From the NCBI RefSeq assembly GCF_000375345.1, contig NZ_AQXD01000001.1, forward strand, positions 120,807 through 184,806: a DNA stretch of 64,000 nt. Reading direction: 5' to 3'. Position 1 is the first letter of the stretch, and every line of letters starts with the position of its first letter. The notes under the pieces are model-generated. The model did no database searches. It was not told the DNA's origin and saw nothing but the letters and a program-made list of their open reading frames with translations. Of the stretch, positions 54,952 to 63,997 are shown one piece after another. Both the position numbers and the translations under genes were made by a program. This DNA comes from Wohlfahrtiimonas chitiniclastica DSM 18708. Its GTDB lineage: Bacteria; Pseudomonadota; Gammaproteobacteria; Cardiobacteriales; Wohlfahrtiimonadaceae.

Positions 54952-55434
54952 ATGTTTTATAAAATTATTTTTACCCTCATTGTGATCATTGGCTTTGTGT
55001 TTTTGATGCGAAGAAGTCGCACGCCAAAACCTGAGCCATTGCCACAACACAATCCGAATATTCCCAATGCCTTTCGCACGAAAACCAGCGCCTTGAACAT
55101 GCAAGAGCAGCAAGTGTTGTTATTGTTGCAACAATTGGTCAGCGGTTCGCGTTTGCAAGTGTTTCCAAAGCCGCAATTGGCAACATTCATCAGCATTGAT
55201 CCGCGCCTAGCGCCAGAGATTCAGCAGCAATTGAGCGCAGAGTTAAAACAGATCACATGTGACTTTATGCTGGTGGATCAACACAGTTTTTCTGCGGTGG
55301 CAGCCATCACATTTGATCCGCCTGCGGGTTTGCAAAAGGTGTTAAAAGATCTCAATGTCGATCTGATCGCGCTCAGCAGCACGCAAACATATGATGCGGA
55401 TAAACTTCGCACACTGTTGGTGCATTACCTCTAA
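54952..55434 (+). CDS. membrane-anchored DUF2726-like protein
   Basis: A 160-residue protein with one N-terminal membrane segment (residues 4-20) followed by RRSRTPKP and a cytoplasmic-looking domain. The order of elements LNMQEQQVLLLLQQLV, RLQVFPKPQLATFI, ITCDFMLVDQHSF and AAITFDP resembles DUF2726 proteins, a nuclease-like fold related to restriction endonucleases. The usual acidic catalytic residues are not clearly kept, and an active nuclease is not claimed. The gene begins 11 bases after slt and ends two bases before pilS, so it is part of that unit. Confidence 0.5.
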   Translation: MFYKIIFTLIVIIGFVFLMRRSRTPKPEPLPQHNPNIPNAFRTKTSALNMQEQQVLLLLQQLVSGSRLQVFPKPQLATFISIDPRLAPEIQQQLSAELKQITCDFMLVDQHSFSAVAAITFDPPAGLQKVLKDLNVDLIALSSTQTYDADKLRTLLVHYL

Positions 55435-55436
55435 TA

Positions 55437-57035
55437 ATGATGCAAGCTCAGCAAATTCAGCCAACAGGCGTACCGATGCAGTTATTGGGCATCTTTCGCT
55501 TGATCATGGCGGTGATTTTGTCATCGGTCTACATTTTGAGCGCGAGGGTTTCGCCAGAAGCGTTGCCGATCTCCCAATATTTTCATTACATCTTATTGAC
55601 GTATCTCGTCTTTTTATTGATCTCCACGCTGATTCTAAAGCGCGTGCGTTATCAAACCACGCGTTATATTTTCTTTTTTGGGCTGCTGGATTTAGGCTTC
55701 ATTTCTGCACTGTGTTACTTCACCGATGGTTTAGACAGCCCATTGGTGATTTTGCTCCTCATCTCCTTTATGGTGCATGGGGCATTTTTATCCCGCATTG
55801 GCGCGCTGTTATTGCTCGGTGTTTCTGTGTGCATTCAATTGATGCTGTGGTTAAAATTTGATTTTGACCCCAAAATTCCGGAGATGAGTTGGTATCAATT
55901 GATGGTGTCTCAAGGCATTTTGCGTTTGATTGGGCAAAACTGCTTTGCTTTTGTGGCGCTGATTCTCACAAATTTATGGCTGCATAAATATGAGGCTTCC
56001 CAACGTTTGGTGGAAGCGCAAAATGAGCAATTGCGCAATGCCGCCATTTTGCATGAAGCGGTGGTACAGCAATCAAAATCTGGGCTCATTGTACTCAATT
56101 CAGAAGGCAAAGTGATTTTGGTGAATCAATACATCAAATCATGGTTTGGGGATATGGAGCTTAAAAACAGCCATTTGATGGAGTATTTGCCCACTTTGAC
56201 AGAGCGCTTTTACCTCTGGAGTCAGCTGAAATTTTTGGATCCGTCTTTATTTGAATACAATGATCACAAATATTACATTGAATTTAGCGAGATTGACCTG
56301 CCGACAGATCACTATTCGGTGATTCAGATTGAACCGATGGAAACAGTGAGTCGGCGCGCGCAGCAAGAAAAATTAGTGGCGCTTGGGCATTTAACGGCGG
56401 CGATCGCTCATGAGATCAGAAATCCGATGGCATCGATCTATCAAGCCAGTCAATTGCTTGGGGAGCAGCAAAACCTGAACACGGTGGAAAAACGCCTCAT
56501 TGATATGATCAATAATAATGTGCAGCGGGCGAATCGCATCATCAATGATGTGTTGGTGCTCGCGCGGAAAAATGAGGCAGAGCGCCAATACATTAAACTT
56601 GAGGGCTTTTTAAATGAATTGCTCGATGAGTTTTTTGTGGAGTTTCCCCACATGGTTGAGCATGTCCATCTCATCATTCATGATGATGTGCAGCGGGTGT
56701 TGTTTGACCTCTCTGTACTGCGCCAAGTGGTGCATAATTTGATCACCAATGCGGTGATTCATTCAGGCATTGAGCCGACAGAATTACACATTACCTTGGA
56801 AGCTGAGCAAAAAGGCAATACAACGATTTTATCCATTTATGATAATGGCGTGGGTGTTGCCGATAACGCGCGCTTTCGACTGTTTGAGCCTTTTTTTACC
56901 ACCCATAAAAAGGGCACAGGGCTTGGGCTTTACATCACAAAAGAGCTCTGTGCCGCCAATGGCAGCATCGTGCAATATGTGGATGATCAAAAAGGTCGCC
57001 ATGGCTTTAGAATCGTTTTTGCGAAAGTTGTATAA
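55437..57035 (+). CDS. pilS: PilS-type sensor histidine kinase
   Basis: A 532-residue inner-membrane kinase, nearly the same length as Pseudomonas PilS (530). About six membrane segments lie in residues 15-180, then a PAS domain (about 200-300), the dimerisation domain with LTAAIAHEIRNPMAS and phosphorylated His325, and an ATPase domain ending with GTGLGLYI. It pairs with the PilR gene 36 bases downstream. In Pseudomonas PilS responds to pilin levels in the membrane and controls pilA through PilR. The pilin genes are not in this window. The two ATGs at 55437 and 55440 cannot be told apart. Confidence 0.92.
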   Translation: MMQAQQIQPTGVPMQLLGIFRLIMAVILSSVYILSARVSPEALPISQYFHYILLTYLVFLLISTLILKRVRYQTTRYIFFFGLLDLGFISALCYFTDGLDSPLVILLLISFMVHGAFLSRIGALLLLGVSVCIQLMLWLKFDFDPKIPEMSWYQLMVSQGILRLIGQNCFAFVALILTNLWLHKYEASQRLVEAQNEQLRNAAILHEAVVQQSKSGLIVLNSEGKVILVNQYIKSWFGDMELKNSHLMEYLPTLTERFYLWSQLKFLDPSLFEYNDHKYYIEFSEIDLPTDHYSVIQIEPMETVSRRAQQEKLVALGHLTAAIAHEIRNPMASIYQASQLLGEQQNLNTVEKRLIDMINNNVQRANRIINDVLVLARKNEAERQYIKLEGFLNELLDEFFVEFPHMVEHVHLIIHDDVQRVLFDLSVLRQVVHNLITNAVIHSGIEPTELHITLEAEQKGNTTILSIYDNGVGVADNARFRLFEPFFTTHKKGTGLGLYITKELCAANGSIVQYVDDQKGRHGFRIVFAKVV

Positions 57036-57071
57036 TGAACGAATCAACGAATAATAATTGAAAGGATTTGA

Positions 57072-58463
57072 ATGTATAAAGCGCTCATTATTGATGATGA
57101 AGAGAACATCTGCGAACTGATCTCCATGAGTTTTTTATCCATTGATATTGAATGTGTGGAAGCCTATTCAGTCTCAGATGCCATTGTGGCACTACAAAAT
57201 GAAGCCTTTGATGTCTGTTTGACGGATCTAAAATTGCCCGATGGTTCAGGCTTCGATGTGCTGCGTTACATTCAGGATAAAGTGCCGAATTTACCAGTGG
57301 CGATGATGACGGCGCATGGCAATGTGGAAAGTGCGATTGAAGCGCTTAAGCTTGGCGCATTTGATTTTATCTCTAAGCCTTTTGAGATCAATGCACTGCG
57401 TAAATTAGCCCTCAATGCGGTGCAAACGCAAAAGATCCCACAAGTGGCCTCTAAACATGGTTTATATGGCGATTCTGTGGCGATGGTGTCTCTTCGCAAT
57501 CAAATCCGTAAATTGGCGCGTTCTCAATCCCCAATTTACATCACCGGTGAATCAGGCGTCGGTAAAGAAGTGGTGGCACGCGCGATTCATGCAGAAAGCC
57601 CACGATTTGATGGACCTTTCATTGCGGTGAACTGCGGTGCGTTATCGGAGCATTTGGTGGAAAGTGAACTCTTTGGCCATAAAAAAGGGAGCTTTACAGG
57701 TGCGGATAAAGATAAAAAAGGGCTCTTTCAGGCTGCGGATGGCGGCACATTGCTGCTCGATGAAATTGCCGATTTACCGCTTTCAATGCAGGTGAAATTA
57801 CTGCGTGCCATTCAAGAGCGTGCCATTCGCCCAATTGGTGCAATGCATGAAATCCCCGTCAATGTGCGGATTTTATCGGCTTCTCATAAAAGTTTAGCGG
57901 CGCTTGTGGATGCAGGCGAATTTCGTCAGGATCTCTTTTACCGTTTAAATGTGATTTCGCTACATGTGCCGCCGTTGCGTGAGCGTCGGGGCGATGTGGC
58001 GATTTTGGTTAAAGTGATTTTAGAGCGTTTGAATCATGACAATGGCCGCGCTGTGACGATCACAGAAGGCGCCTTGCGTCGTTTAGATCATTATGCATTT
58101 CCCGGCAATGTGCGTGAGCTTGAGAACATCTTAGAGCGCGCTTCAACGCTGTGTGATGGGGACGTGATTGAAGAAAAAGATTTATTGCTTAATTCAAACA
58201 ATGAATTAGTATTAGTCAGTGAGGTGCAAAATGCACCGCCACCAATGATCAATGATCTGATGGATACAGGTGATCAGGAAGATCCTGTGATTCCCGATCA
58301 CATCGATGACATTGAGGCATATTTAGCCGCCGTTGAGCGTAAAATTCTCAAACGGGCATTGGCAGAACATGACAGCAAAACCGAAGCGGCGAAACAGTTG
58401 GGCATCTCTTTTCGAACCTTTCGCTATCGATTAAAAAAACTCAACATAGAGGACGATGATTAA
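57072..58463 (+). CDS. pilR: PilR-type sigma-54-dependent response regulator
   Basis: A 463-residue activator of the NtrC family. Receiver domain: residues 1-115 with DD8-9 and phosphorylated Asp52 in CLTDLKLPDGSG. AAA+ domain: residues about 135-370 with Walker A GESGVGKE at 159 and the sigma-54 contact loop GSFTGA at 206-211 (Ser in place of the common Ala). A Fis-type helix-turn-helix occupies the last 45 residues (KTEAAKQLGISFRTFRYRLKKL). It should activate type IV pilin transcription. AAAGGA precedes the ATG. Its stop overlaps the cinA start by one base. Confidence 0.94.
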   Translation: MYKALIIDDEENICELISMSFLSIDIECVEAYSVSDAIVALQNEAFDVCLTDLKLPDGSGFDVLRYIQDKVPNLPVAMMTAHGNVESAIEALKLGAFDFISKPFEINALRKLALNAVQTQKIPQVASKHGLYGDSVAMVSLRNQIRKLARSQSPIYITGESGVGKEVVARAIHAESPRFDGPFIAVNCGALSEHLVESELFGHKKGSFTGADKDKKGLFQAADGGTLLLDEIADLPLSMQVKLLRAIQERAIRPIGAMHEIPVNVRILSASHKSLAALVDAGEFRQDLFYRLNVISLHVPPLRERRGDVAILVKVILERLNHDNGRAVTITEGALRRLDHYAFPGNVRELENILERASTLCDGDVIEEKDLLLNSNNELVLVSEVQNAPPPMINDLMDTGDQEDPVIPDHIDDIEAYLAAVERKILKRALAEHDSKTEAAKQLGISFRTFRYRLKKLNIEDDD

Positions 58464-59641
58464 TGAAAGCTGAAATCATCTCAGTGGGCACAGAATTACT
58501 GCTTGGGCAGTTGGTGGACACCAATTCTGTTTGGTTATCCCAGCAGCTCAGTATGCTTGGCATCGACAGCCATTTTAAAACCACCGTGGGGGACAATGCC
58601 CACAACATTCAATCGGTGTTTGCATTGGCGACAGAACGGGCGGACATCATCATTGCCACCGGCGGCCTTGGCCCAACGCAAGATGACATCACTAAAGAGA
58701 CATTGGCCACCACATTAGGTTTACCGCTTGTCTATGATGAAGCCTTAGCCGAAATGATCCGTGAGAAGTTTGCGAGTCGCAACATCACGATGAGCGAGAA
58801 TAATTATCGCCAAGCGCATTATCCACAAGGGTGCCAAATTTTAGAGAAATACCCTGGCACAGCGCCCGGCTTATACCTCAATCACGAGGGGAAACATTAC
58901 TTTTTATTGCCAGGTGTACCTTATGAAATGAAAGCGATTTTTGAGTCTTCAGTTGTGCCAATGTTGCGGAAGATTTCACCGGATAATTTACGCATTTATA
59001 CAGAAGTCCTTAAATTATGGGGGTTGCCAGAATCCCATGTGGCTGAGCGTTTATCGGATTTAGATGATCGCTTAGCTGAAATTGGCAACCCAAAATTGTC
59101 GTATTTAGCCTCCGGCATCAATGGCATCAGTGTACGCATCTCTGCAAAAGCAGCCGATGAAAAATCGGCACAAGCCATGATTGCACCGTATCAAAAAGAG
59201 GCAGAAGAGATTTTAGCGCCCTATATTTTTGGGCACAATCAACAAACGATGGAGCGCTGCGTTTTAAAATTATGTGCTGCGCAAGATTTAACCCTTGGCT
59301 GCGTGGAATGGTTTACAGCCGGCATGATGGCCAGTCGCTTGACGGCCTATGGTGAAAATCTTGAGCCTTTTAAAGGCGGCATGGTGTTGCGGGGTAAGTT
59401 TGATCAAGCGACGTTTGAAGCGGCTCAAGAGACATTGAATGTGGATATTGTCCTTGGCGTCAGTGAAAATTTCACAGAGAGCACCACCGTATATGAGTGC
59501 CAGCTCCATTTATGTGTGCGTGACCAATATTTCTCAAAAATTATTCAGATCCCGAAGCATCAAAGGGAAGAGGCGATGGCGTTTGCCGTCATCAATTGTT
59601 TTAACTTTTTAAAGAACCAACTACAGACAGTGGAAAAATGA
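58463..59641 (+). CDS. cinA: CinA-family protein with degenerate amidase domain
   Basis: A 392-residue protein. Residues 1-170 form the MoCF-like COG1058 domain, with ISVGTELLLGQLVDTNS and TGGLGPTQDDITKE, which in the family hydrolyses ADP-ribose. Residues about 260-392 correspond to the CinA C-terminal amidase (PncC) that deamidates nicotinamide mononucleotide. Its usual ESCTGG motif reads EWFTAG (residues 282-287), with Trp283 in the place of the catalytic serine, and later motifs are weak. The C-terminal half is therefore probably inactive as an amidase, while its fold may be kept. It is translationally coupled to pilR (one-base overlap) and to the NUDIX gene (ATGA). Confidence 0.88.
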   Translation: MKAEIISVGTELLLGQLVDTNSVWLSQQLSMLGIDSHFKTTVGDNAHNIQSVFALATERADIIIATGGLGPTQDDITKETLATTLGLPLVYDEALAEMIREKFASRNITMSENNYRQAHYPQGCQILEKYPGTAPGLYLNHEGKHYFLLPGVPYEMKAIFESSVVPMLRKISPDNLRIYTEVLKLWGLPESHVAERLSDLDDRLAEIGNPKLSYLASGINGISVRISAKAADEKSAQAMIAPYQKEAEEILAPYIFGHNQQTMERCVLKLCAAQDLTLGCVEWFTAGMMASRLTAYGENLEPFKGGMVLRGKFDQATFEAAQETLNVDIVLGVSENFTESTTVYECQLHLCVRDQYFSKIIQIPKHQREEAMAFAVINCFNFLKNQLQTVEK

Positions 59642-60054
59642 TGGAAGAAAAGCAAAAATTGCGCGTTGTGATGGCAGTTATTTGGAATGAAGCAATGGAC
59701 GAAATCTTAATTTGTCAAAGACCTGACAATAAAAATTTTGGCGGATTGTGGGAATTTCCAGGTGGCAAGGTCGAGATGGGTGAAACAGACATCGAAACCT
59801 TAGATCGTGAGTTAGACGAAGAGATCGGCATCCTTGTCAATGATTTTGTGCATCGTGTCGATTTTACGCACGATTATGATGATAAAGTGATCGAGTTTGT
59901 GGTATATGATGTCTATAGCTTTGAAGGGGAACCTTACGGGCGCGAAAATCAAGTGATTCGTTGGACGAATGTGTCTGAATTGTCAGCCATTGAATTCCCA
60001 CCGGCGGATGACATTTTAATTGATGAGATCAAACATGGTGTGATGCCAGAATGA
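59638..60054 (+). CDS. mutT: NUDIX hydrolase, MutT type
   Basis: A 138-residue pyrophosphatase. GGKVEMGETDIETLDRELDEE, followed by IGI, is a complete NUDIX box (G-x5-E-x7-REL-x-EE-x-G-I) near residues 44-67, and ICQRPDNKNFGGLWEFPG is typical of MutT, which removes 8-oxo-dGTP from the nucleotide pool. The start overlaps the cinA stop by four bases. Substrate assignment within the NUDIX family remains a prediction. Confidence 0.85.
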   Translation: MMEEKQKLRVVMAVIWNEAMDEILICQRPDNKNFGGLWEFPGGKVEMGETDIETLDRELDEEIGILVNDFVHRVDFTHDYDDKVIEFVVYDVYSFEGEPYGRENQVIRWTNVSELSAIEFPPADDILIDEIKHGVMPE

Positions 60055-60084
60055 TCTAAAATTTAACCATGATAGAGGGTGTGT

Positions 60085-61491
60085 ATGAAGAAGACGAAAA
60101 TTGTATGTACGATTGGTCCTAAAACTGAGTCAGAAGCTGTGTTGTTAAAGCTTCTCGATGCAGGGATGAACGTTATGCGCCTCAATTTTTCTCACGGTAA
60201 TTTTGATGAACATCGTGGACGCATTGAAAACTTGCGTGCCGTATGTGAAAAGCATCAGCGCAATGCTGCGATTTTGCTTGACACCAAAGGCCCTGAAATC
60301 CGCACCATTAAGTTAAAAGATGGTGAAGATGTTTCTTTAAAAGCCGGTCAAACCTTTACCTTAACAAGTGATCAAAGCGTGATTGGCGATGAAACGCGCG
60401 TCGCGGTGACTTATAACGGTTTAAGCAATGACTTAGCTGTGGGCAACATTGTGCTCATTGATGATGGCTTAATTGGCATGCGTGTTGTGGAGATTCGTGG
60501 GCAAGATGTGATCTGCGAAGTGCTCAACGATGGCGATTTAGGCGAAAATAAAGGTGTGAATTTACCAGGCGTGGTCACAAATTTACCGGCATTGGCAGAA
60601 AAAGATAAAGCAGATTTAATCTTTGGCTGTGAAATGGGCGTGGATTATGTGGCAGCTTCTTTCATTCGTAAGCGTTCGGATGTGGAAGAGATTCGTGCAC
60701 ACTTAAATGCTCATGGCGGGGAAGATATTTTAATCATCTCTAAAATTGAGAACCAAGAAGGTTTAACCAACTTTGATGAAATTTTAGAAGCATCCGATGG
60801 CATCATGGTGGCACGTGGTGACTTAGGTGTGGAAATCCCTGTAGAAGAGGTAATTTTTGCACAAAAGATGATGATCGAAAAATGTGTGGCGGCGCGTAAA
60901 GTTGTGATCACCGCGACTCAAATGTTGGATTCGATGATCAAAAACCCACGCCCAACGCGCGCAGAAGCAGGCGACGTTGCCAATGCCATTTTAGATGGCA
61001 CCGATGCTGTGATGTTATCTGGCGAAACTGCGAAAGGTAAATTCCCAGTGGAAGCGGTGTCCATCATGGCGGCGATTTGTGAACGCACAGATGGCTCAAT
61101 GGGCAGTCGCATGTCTGCACCACGTAAAAAAATGCGCGTGACTGAATCGGTGTGTTTAGGTGCGGTTGAAATGTCTGAAATGCTTGAGTGTCCACTCATC
61201 GTGGTGGCAACGTATCAAGGGAAAACTGCGCGATCCATTCGTAAATATTTCCCAACGGCGCGCATTTTAGCCTTAACCACCAATGCAAAAACAGCACGTC
61301 AATTGCAGATGGTCAAAGGCGTGACCACAAAAGTTGTGCCAGAAATTCGTTCCACAGATGATTTCTACCGCATTGGTAAAGAAGAGGCATTATTGAGCGG
61401 CTTGGCAAAACAAGATGATTTGGTGGTGATGGTCTCTGGCGCATTGGTGCCAAGTGGTACCACGAATACCTCATCAGTTCACCGCTTATAG
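60085..61491 (+). CDS. pyk: pyruvate kinase
   Basis: A 468-residue glycolytic enzyme that makes ATP and pyruvate from phosphoenolpyruvate. [14 protein letters not shown] opens the protein; [24 protein letters not shown] with the catalytic lysine, and GDLGVEIP are active-site motifs. The C-terminal domain ends in [15 protein letters not shown] at 60085, with GAGGG just ahead, is chosen over the GTG at 60079. It is 30 bases after mutT and may be co-transcribed. Confidence 0.96.
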   Translation: MKKTKIVCTIGPKTESEAVLLKLLDAGMNVMRLNFSHGNFDEHRGRIENLRAVCEKHQRNAAILLDTKGPEIRTIKLKDGEDVSLKAGQTFTLTSDQSVIGDETRVAVTYNGLSNDLAVGNIVLIDDGLIGMRVVEIRGQDVICEVLNDGDLGENKGVNLPGVVTNLPALAEKDKADLIFGCEMGVDYVAASFIRKRSDVEEIRAHLNAHGGEDILIISKIENQEGLTNFDEILEASDGIMVARGDLGVEIPVEEVIFAQKMMIEKCVAARKVVITATQMLDSMIKNPRPTRAEAGDVANAILDGTDAVMLSGETAKGKFPVEAVSIMAAICERTDGSMGSRMSAPRKKMRVTESVCLGAVEMSEMLECPLIVVATYQGKTARSIRKYFPTARILALTTNAKTARQLQMVKGVTTKVVPEIRSTDDFYRIGKEEALLSGLAKQDDLVVMVSGALVPSGTTNTSSVHRL

Positions 61492-61500
61492 TGCTATAAT
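61492..61500 (+). promoter_or_regulatory. extended -10 promoter after pyk
   Basis: TGCTATAAT is a perfect extended -10 that starts immediately after the pyk stop codon. No good -35 is present, which extended -10 promoters do not need. The start near 61507 lies ahead of a terminator hairpin. Confidence 0.55.
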
Positions 61501-61520
61501 TAAGCGTAAAAGCGAACAAA

Positions 61521-61552
61521 GATCGCTCTTCATACGAGGAGCGATTTTTTTT
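61521..61552 (+). terminator. terminator between pyk and the MATE gene
   Basis: ATCGCTC and GAGCGAT form a seven-base stem with a ten-base loop, followed by eight T. It ends pyk transcripts and would also stop any transcript started at the extended -10 promoter just upstream, 29 bases before the MATE gene. Confidence 0.8.
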
Positions 61553-61580
61553 ATTCGCCTCAATTTAATGGAGGATTATT

Positions 61581-62948
61581 ATGGCACTGTCCGAGAGAAT
61601 GCTAGAACTCAGAGATGCACCGATTCGAAAACTCTTATGGAAATATGCACTGCCTGCCATCATCGGTAGTTCTGTCAGCGCCCTTTATAACATCATTACG
61701 CGCTATTTCATTGGCAATGCGGATTATCTCAATGACGATGCAATGAGCGCAATGGGGCTTGCTTTACCGATCATGACCATCATTGCCGCCTTTGGCATGT
61801 TAGTGGGTGCAGGGGCAGGGAGCCGCATCTCCATTTATCTTGGTAATGAGGATTATGAAAAAGCCGAGCGTGTTGTCGGTACATCACTATTGCTGACGCT
61901 GGTCATCACTTTAACCATTTCCTTCATATTCTTTTTCACATTGACGCCATTGGTGCACTTTTTAGGGGCTGATGAAGGCAGCTATCAGCACACTTATGAT
62001 TTTTTAAAGTATTTTTTACCGGGGGCGATTTTCTCAAACCTCTGTTTTAGTTTTAATAACATGATGCGTGCATCGGGTTATCCGAAAAAAGCGATGTACA
62101 CCATGTTATTGACATTGGTGCTGAACGGCATTTTTGCGCCCATTTTCATCTATTGGCTCAAATGGGGCATGGAAGGCGCTGCGATCTCCATCATTTTATC
62201 CATGTTCATTGGCACGCTATTTGTGATGCAGCATTTTGTGAATGGGCATTCGGTGTTGCAATTTAAGGCCAAATACATTCGCTTTGATGCACAGATCACT
62301 AAAGCGGTGCTCAGCATTGGTTTATCGCCATTTTTGATGAACATTGTTTCAAGCAGCATTATTTTCATCATCATTCAGCAAGTGCGCGTATATGGCGGCT
62401 CTGTGGCGGTTGGCGCTTATACCATTGTGAATGTGTTGCTGATGCTCGTGGTGCTAGTGTTGCTTGGCTTGACGCAAGGGATGCAGCCGATTGTGGGTTA
62501 TAGCTTTGGGGCTAAAGAGATTGCAAGGCTGCGTGAAGCTTTGCTGCAAACCATTAAAATTGGTGTGGGCATTGGCATTGTGGCGATGGTGATTGGCGTA
62601 TTTTTCCCAGAATGGGTCATCATGCCGTTTAATCCATCGCCTGCGTTGTCTGATGTGGCGATTTCTGCCATTCGCATTGTGACGATGCTCTTTCCGTTGG
62701 TGGGCTTTCAGATTGTGGTGACGATCTTTTTCCAAAGCATTGGTAAAGTGAAGCATTCCATCTTTTTAAGCTTAAGCCGTCAGATTCTCTTTTTGATTCC
62801 GGGATTATTCATTTTGCCCCATTATTTTGGCATTGCGGGCGTTTGGTATGCCATTGTGGTGGCAGATTTGATCTCTACATGCACCGCAGCGCTCTTTTTG
62901 TGGATTCAAATCAGAGAGTTTAATCGCTATTTAAAAGGCAATGCATAA
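61581..62948 (+). CDS. MATE-family multidrug exporter
   Basis: A 455-residue inner-membrane exporter with 12 hydrophobic segments. LPAIIGSSVSALYNIITRYFIGN, in part, and MLVGAGAGSRISIYLGNEDYEKAERVVG near residue 72 match the MepA-like branch, which exports cationic compounds using Na+ or H+. GGAGG precedes the ATG. Substrates cannot be predicted. Confidence 0.88.
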   Translation: MALSERMLELRDAPIRKLLWKYALPAIIGSSVSALYNIITRYFIGNADYLNDDAMSAMGLALPIMTIIAAFGMLVGAGAGSRISIYLGNEDYEKAERVVGTSLLLTLVITLTISFIFFFTLTPLVHFLGADEGSYQHTYDFLKYFLPGAIFSNLCFSFNNMMRASGYPKKAMYTMLLTLVLNGIFAPIFIYWLKWGMEGAAISIILSMFIGTLFVMQHFVNGHSVLQFKAKYIRFDAQITKAVLSIGLSPFLMNIVSSSIIFIIIQQVRVYGGSVAVGAYTIVNVLLMLVVLVLLGLTQGMQPIVGYSFGAKEIARLREALLQTIKIGVGIGIVAMVIGVFFPEWVIMPFNPSPALSDVAISAIRIVTMLFPLVGFQIVVTIFFQSIGKVKHSIFLSLSRQILFLIPGLFILPHYFGIAGVWYAIVVADLISTCTAALFLWIQIREFNRYLKGNA

Positions 62949-63053
62949 CGTCATGTATAACAAAACATAACGAAAATTAACGATACTTGAATCGCAATCG
63001 GCGATGAACTCCCTTAGACTGATCGGCTTAATAATCATAAAGGATGGATCATC

Positions 63054-63968
63054 ATGAAAAAAGTTATGGCTGTTGCGGTTGCAAGTGTATTTCTTGTGGC
63101 ATGTTCTGAGAAAAATGAAGCCTATTATTTAGATAATATTGGTAAAGCTGAGCAAAAAATGGAAAGCTGCAACGAAGCTGCCCGTAAAGCATTCATGAGC
63201 GGTCAAACCTCTGAGCTTGATCGTTTAAAGAAAGATGCTGAGTGCAACGCGGCAAGTAGCGCCATCAAAACACATAAACGCATGCAATATGAGTTAGAGA
63301 AAAAGCAAGCCGAAGAGCGCCATGCACAGGCAGTGAAAACTGCGCGTGATGCGATTAATGAAAGCCTAAAAGATCAAACATGGCAAAAACAAATTGCCGC
63401 TTATTTAGGTTCAGAATGTGTCAATGCTTTCTCTTTTAACAAAACACCTGAATGTACGGCGTGGGATGAAGTGTATGAATCCGCCGTCACACAAGGTAAA
63501 GCAGAAATGCAAAGTGTGACATATTTAGAGCTTAAAGGTGAAGAGAAAACCTATTGCGGGGAAGACAAACGCCCAAAATCTGCATGCACAGTTTGGCAAA
63601 ATGTGGTGGGGGAAAAAGCCACAGAAGTATTGCAACCGATGGATATTTTTGAGCTTTATGCTAAAAAATATGATTTTTGTCATGCCGAAGGCTATGACGC
63701 AAGCAGCAGCTGTAAAGCGTGGGAAGGATTGTATCGTGAGCGCTCACAAGCTTTGACGCAACACTTTGTGAATGATTTTGATGCCTTTAAAACGGCTTAT
63801 AATCAATGTTATGTGAAGATGCAGGCTGTGCGTGATCTAGGTTTATCCTATTTTGATCAAGATGAACAATTTAGACCCATTTTACACAGCGTGCCATGTG
63901 CACAGGCGAATCAAGCATATCGTGATCGCCGCTTAGGTTACAGTGATTTTAAAGCACCGATTGAATGA
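63054..63968 (+). CDS. cysteine-rich lipoprotein with Eex-like modules
   Basis: A 304-residue lipoprotein. KKVMAVAVASVFLVAC gives a lipobox with Cys17. The segment that follows (YYLDNIGKAEQKMESCNEA, then DAECNAASSA) resembles the short EexN entry-exclusion lipoproteins of conjugative elements. After a charged helix (75-105), modules with cysteine pairs follow: Cys122/134, Cys168/178, Cys209/220, each second cysteine followed by x-x-W, then Cys252/282. Together with Cys39/64 that makes five pairs, about 41-46 residues apart in the middle. The protein is likely anchored in the periplasm with several disulfides. No conjugation genes are near, so EexN function is not claimed. AAAGGA precedes the ATG. 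Confidence 0.65.
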   Translation: MKKVMAVAVASVFLVACSEKNEAYYLDNIGKAEQKMESCNEAARKAFMSGQTSELDRLKKDAECNAASSAIKTHKRMQYELEKKQAEERHAQAVKTARDAINESLKDQTWQKQIAAYLGSECVNAFSFNKTPECTAWDEVYESAVTQGKAEMQSVTYLELKGEEKTYCGEDKRPKSACTVWQNVVGEKATEVLQPMDIFELYAKKYDFCHAEGYDASSSCKAWEGLYRERSQALTQHFVNDFDAFKTAYNQCYVKMQAVRDLGLSYFDQDEQFRPILHSVPCAQANQAYRDRRLGYSDFKAPIE

Positions 63969-63970
63969 TG

Positions 63971-63997
63971 AAAAAGCCCGCAATGCGGGCTTTTTTT
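63971..63997 (+). terminator. intrinsic terminator after the lipoprotein gene
   Basis: AAAGCCCGCA and TGCGGGCTTT form a perfect stem with a minimal loop, followed by T7. Confidence 0.85.

Noticed and set aside
63054-63968. Conjugative element or plasmid edge suggested by the EexN-like lipoprotein
   Set aside because: No transfer, replication or integrase genes are visible, and neighbours are core chromosomal genes.
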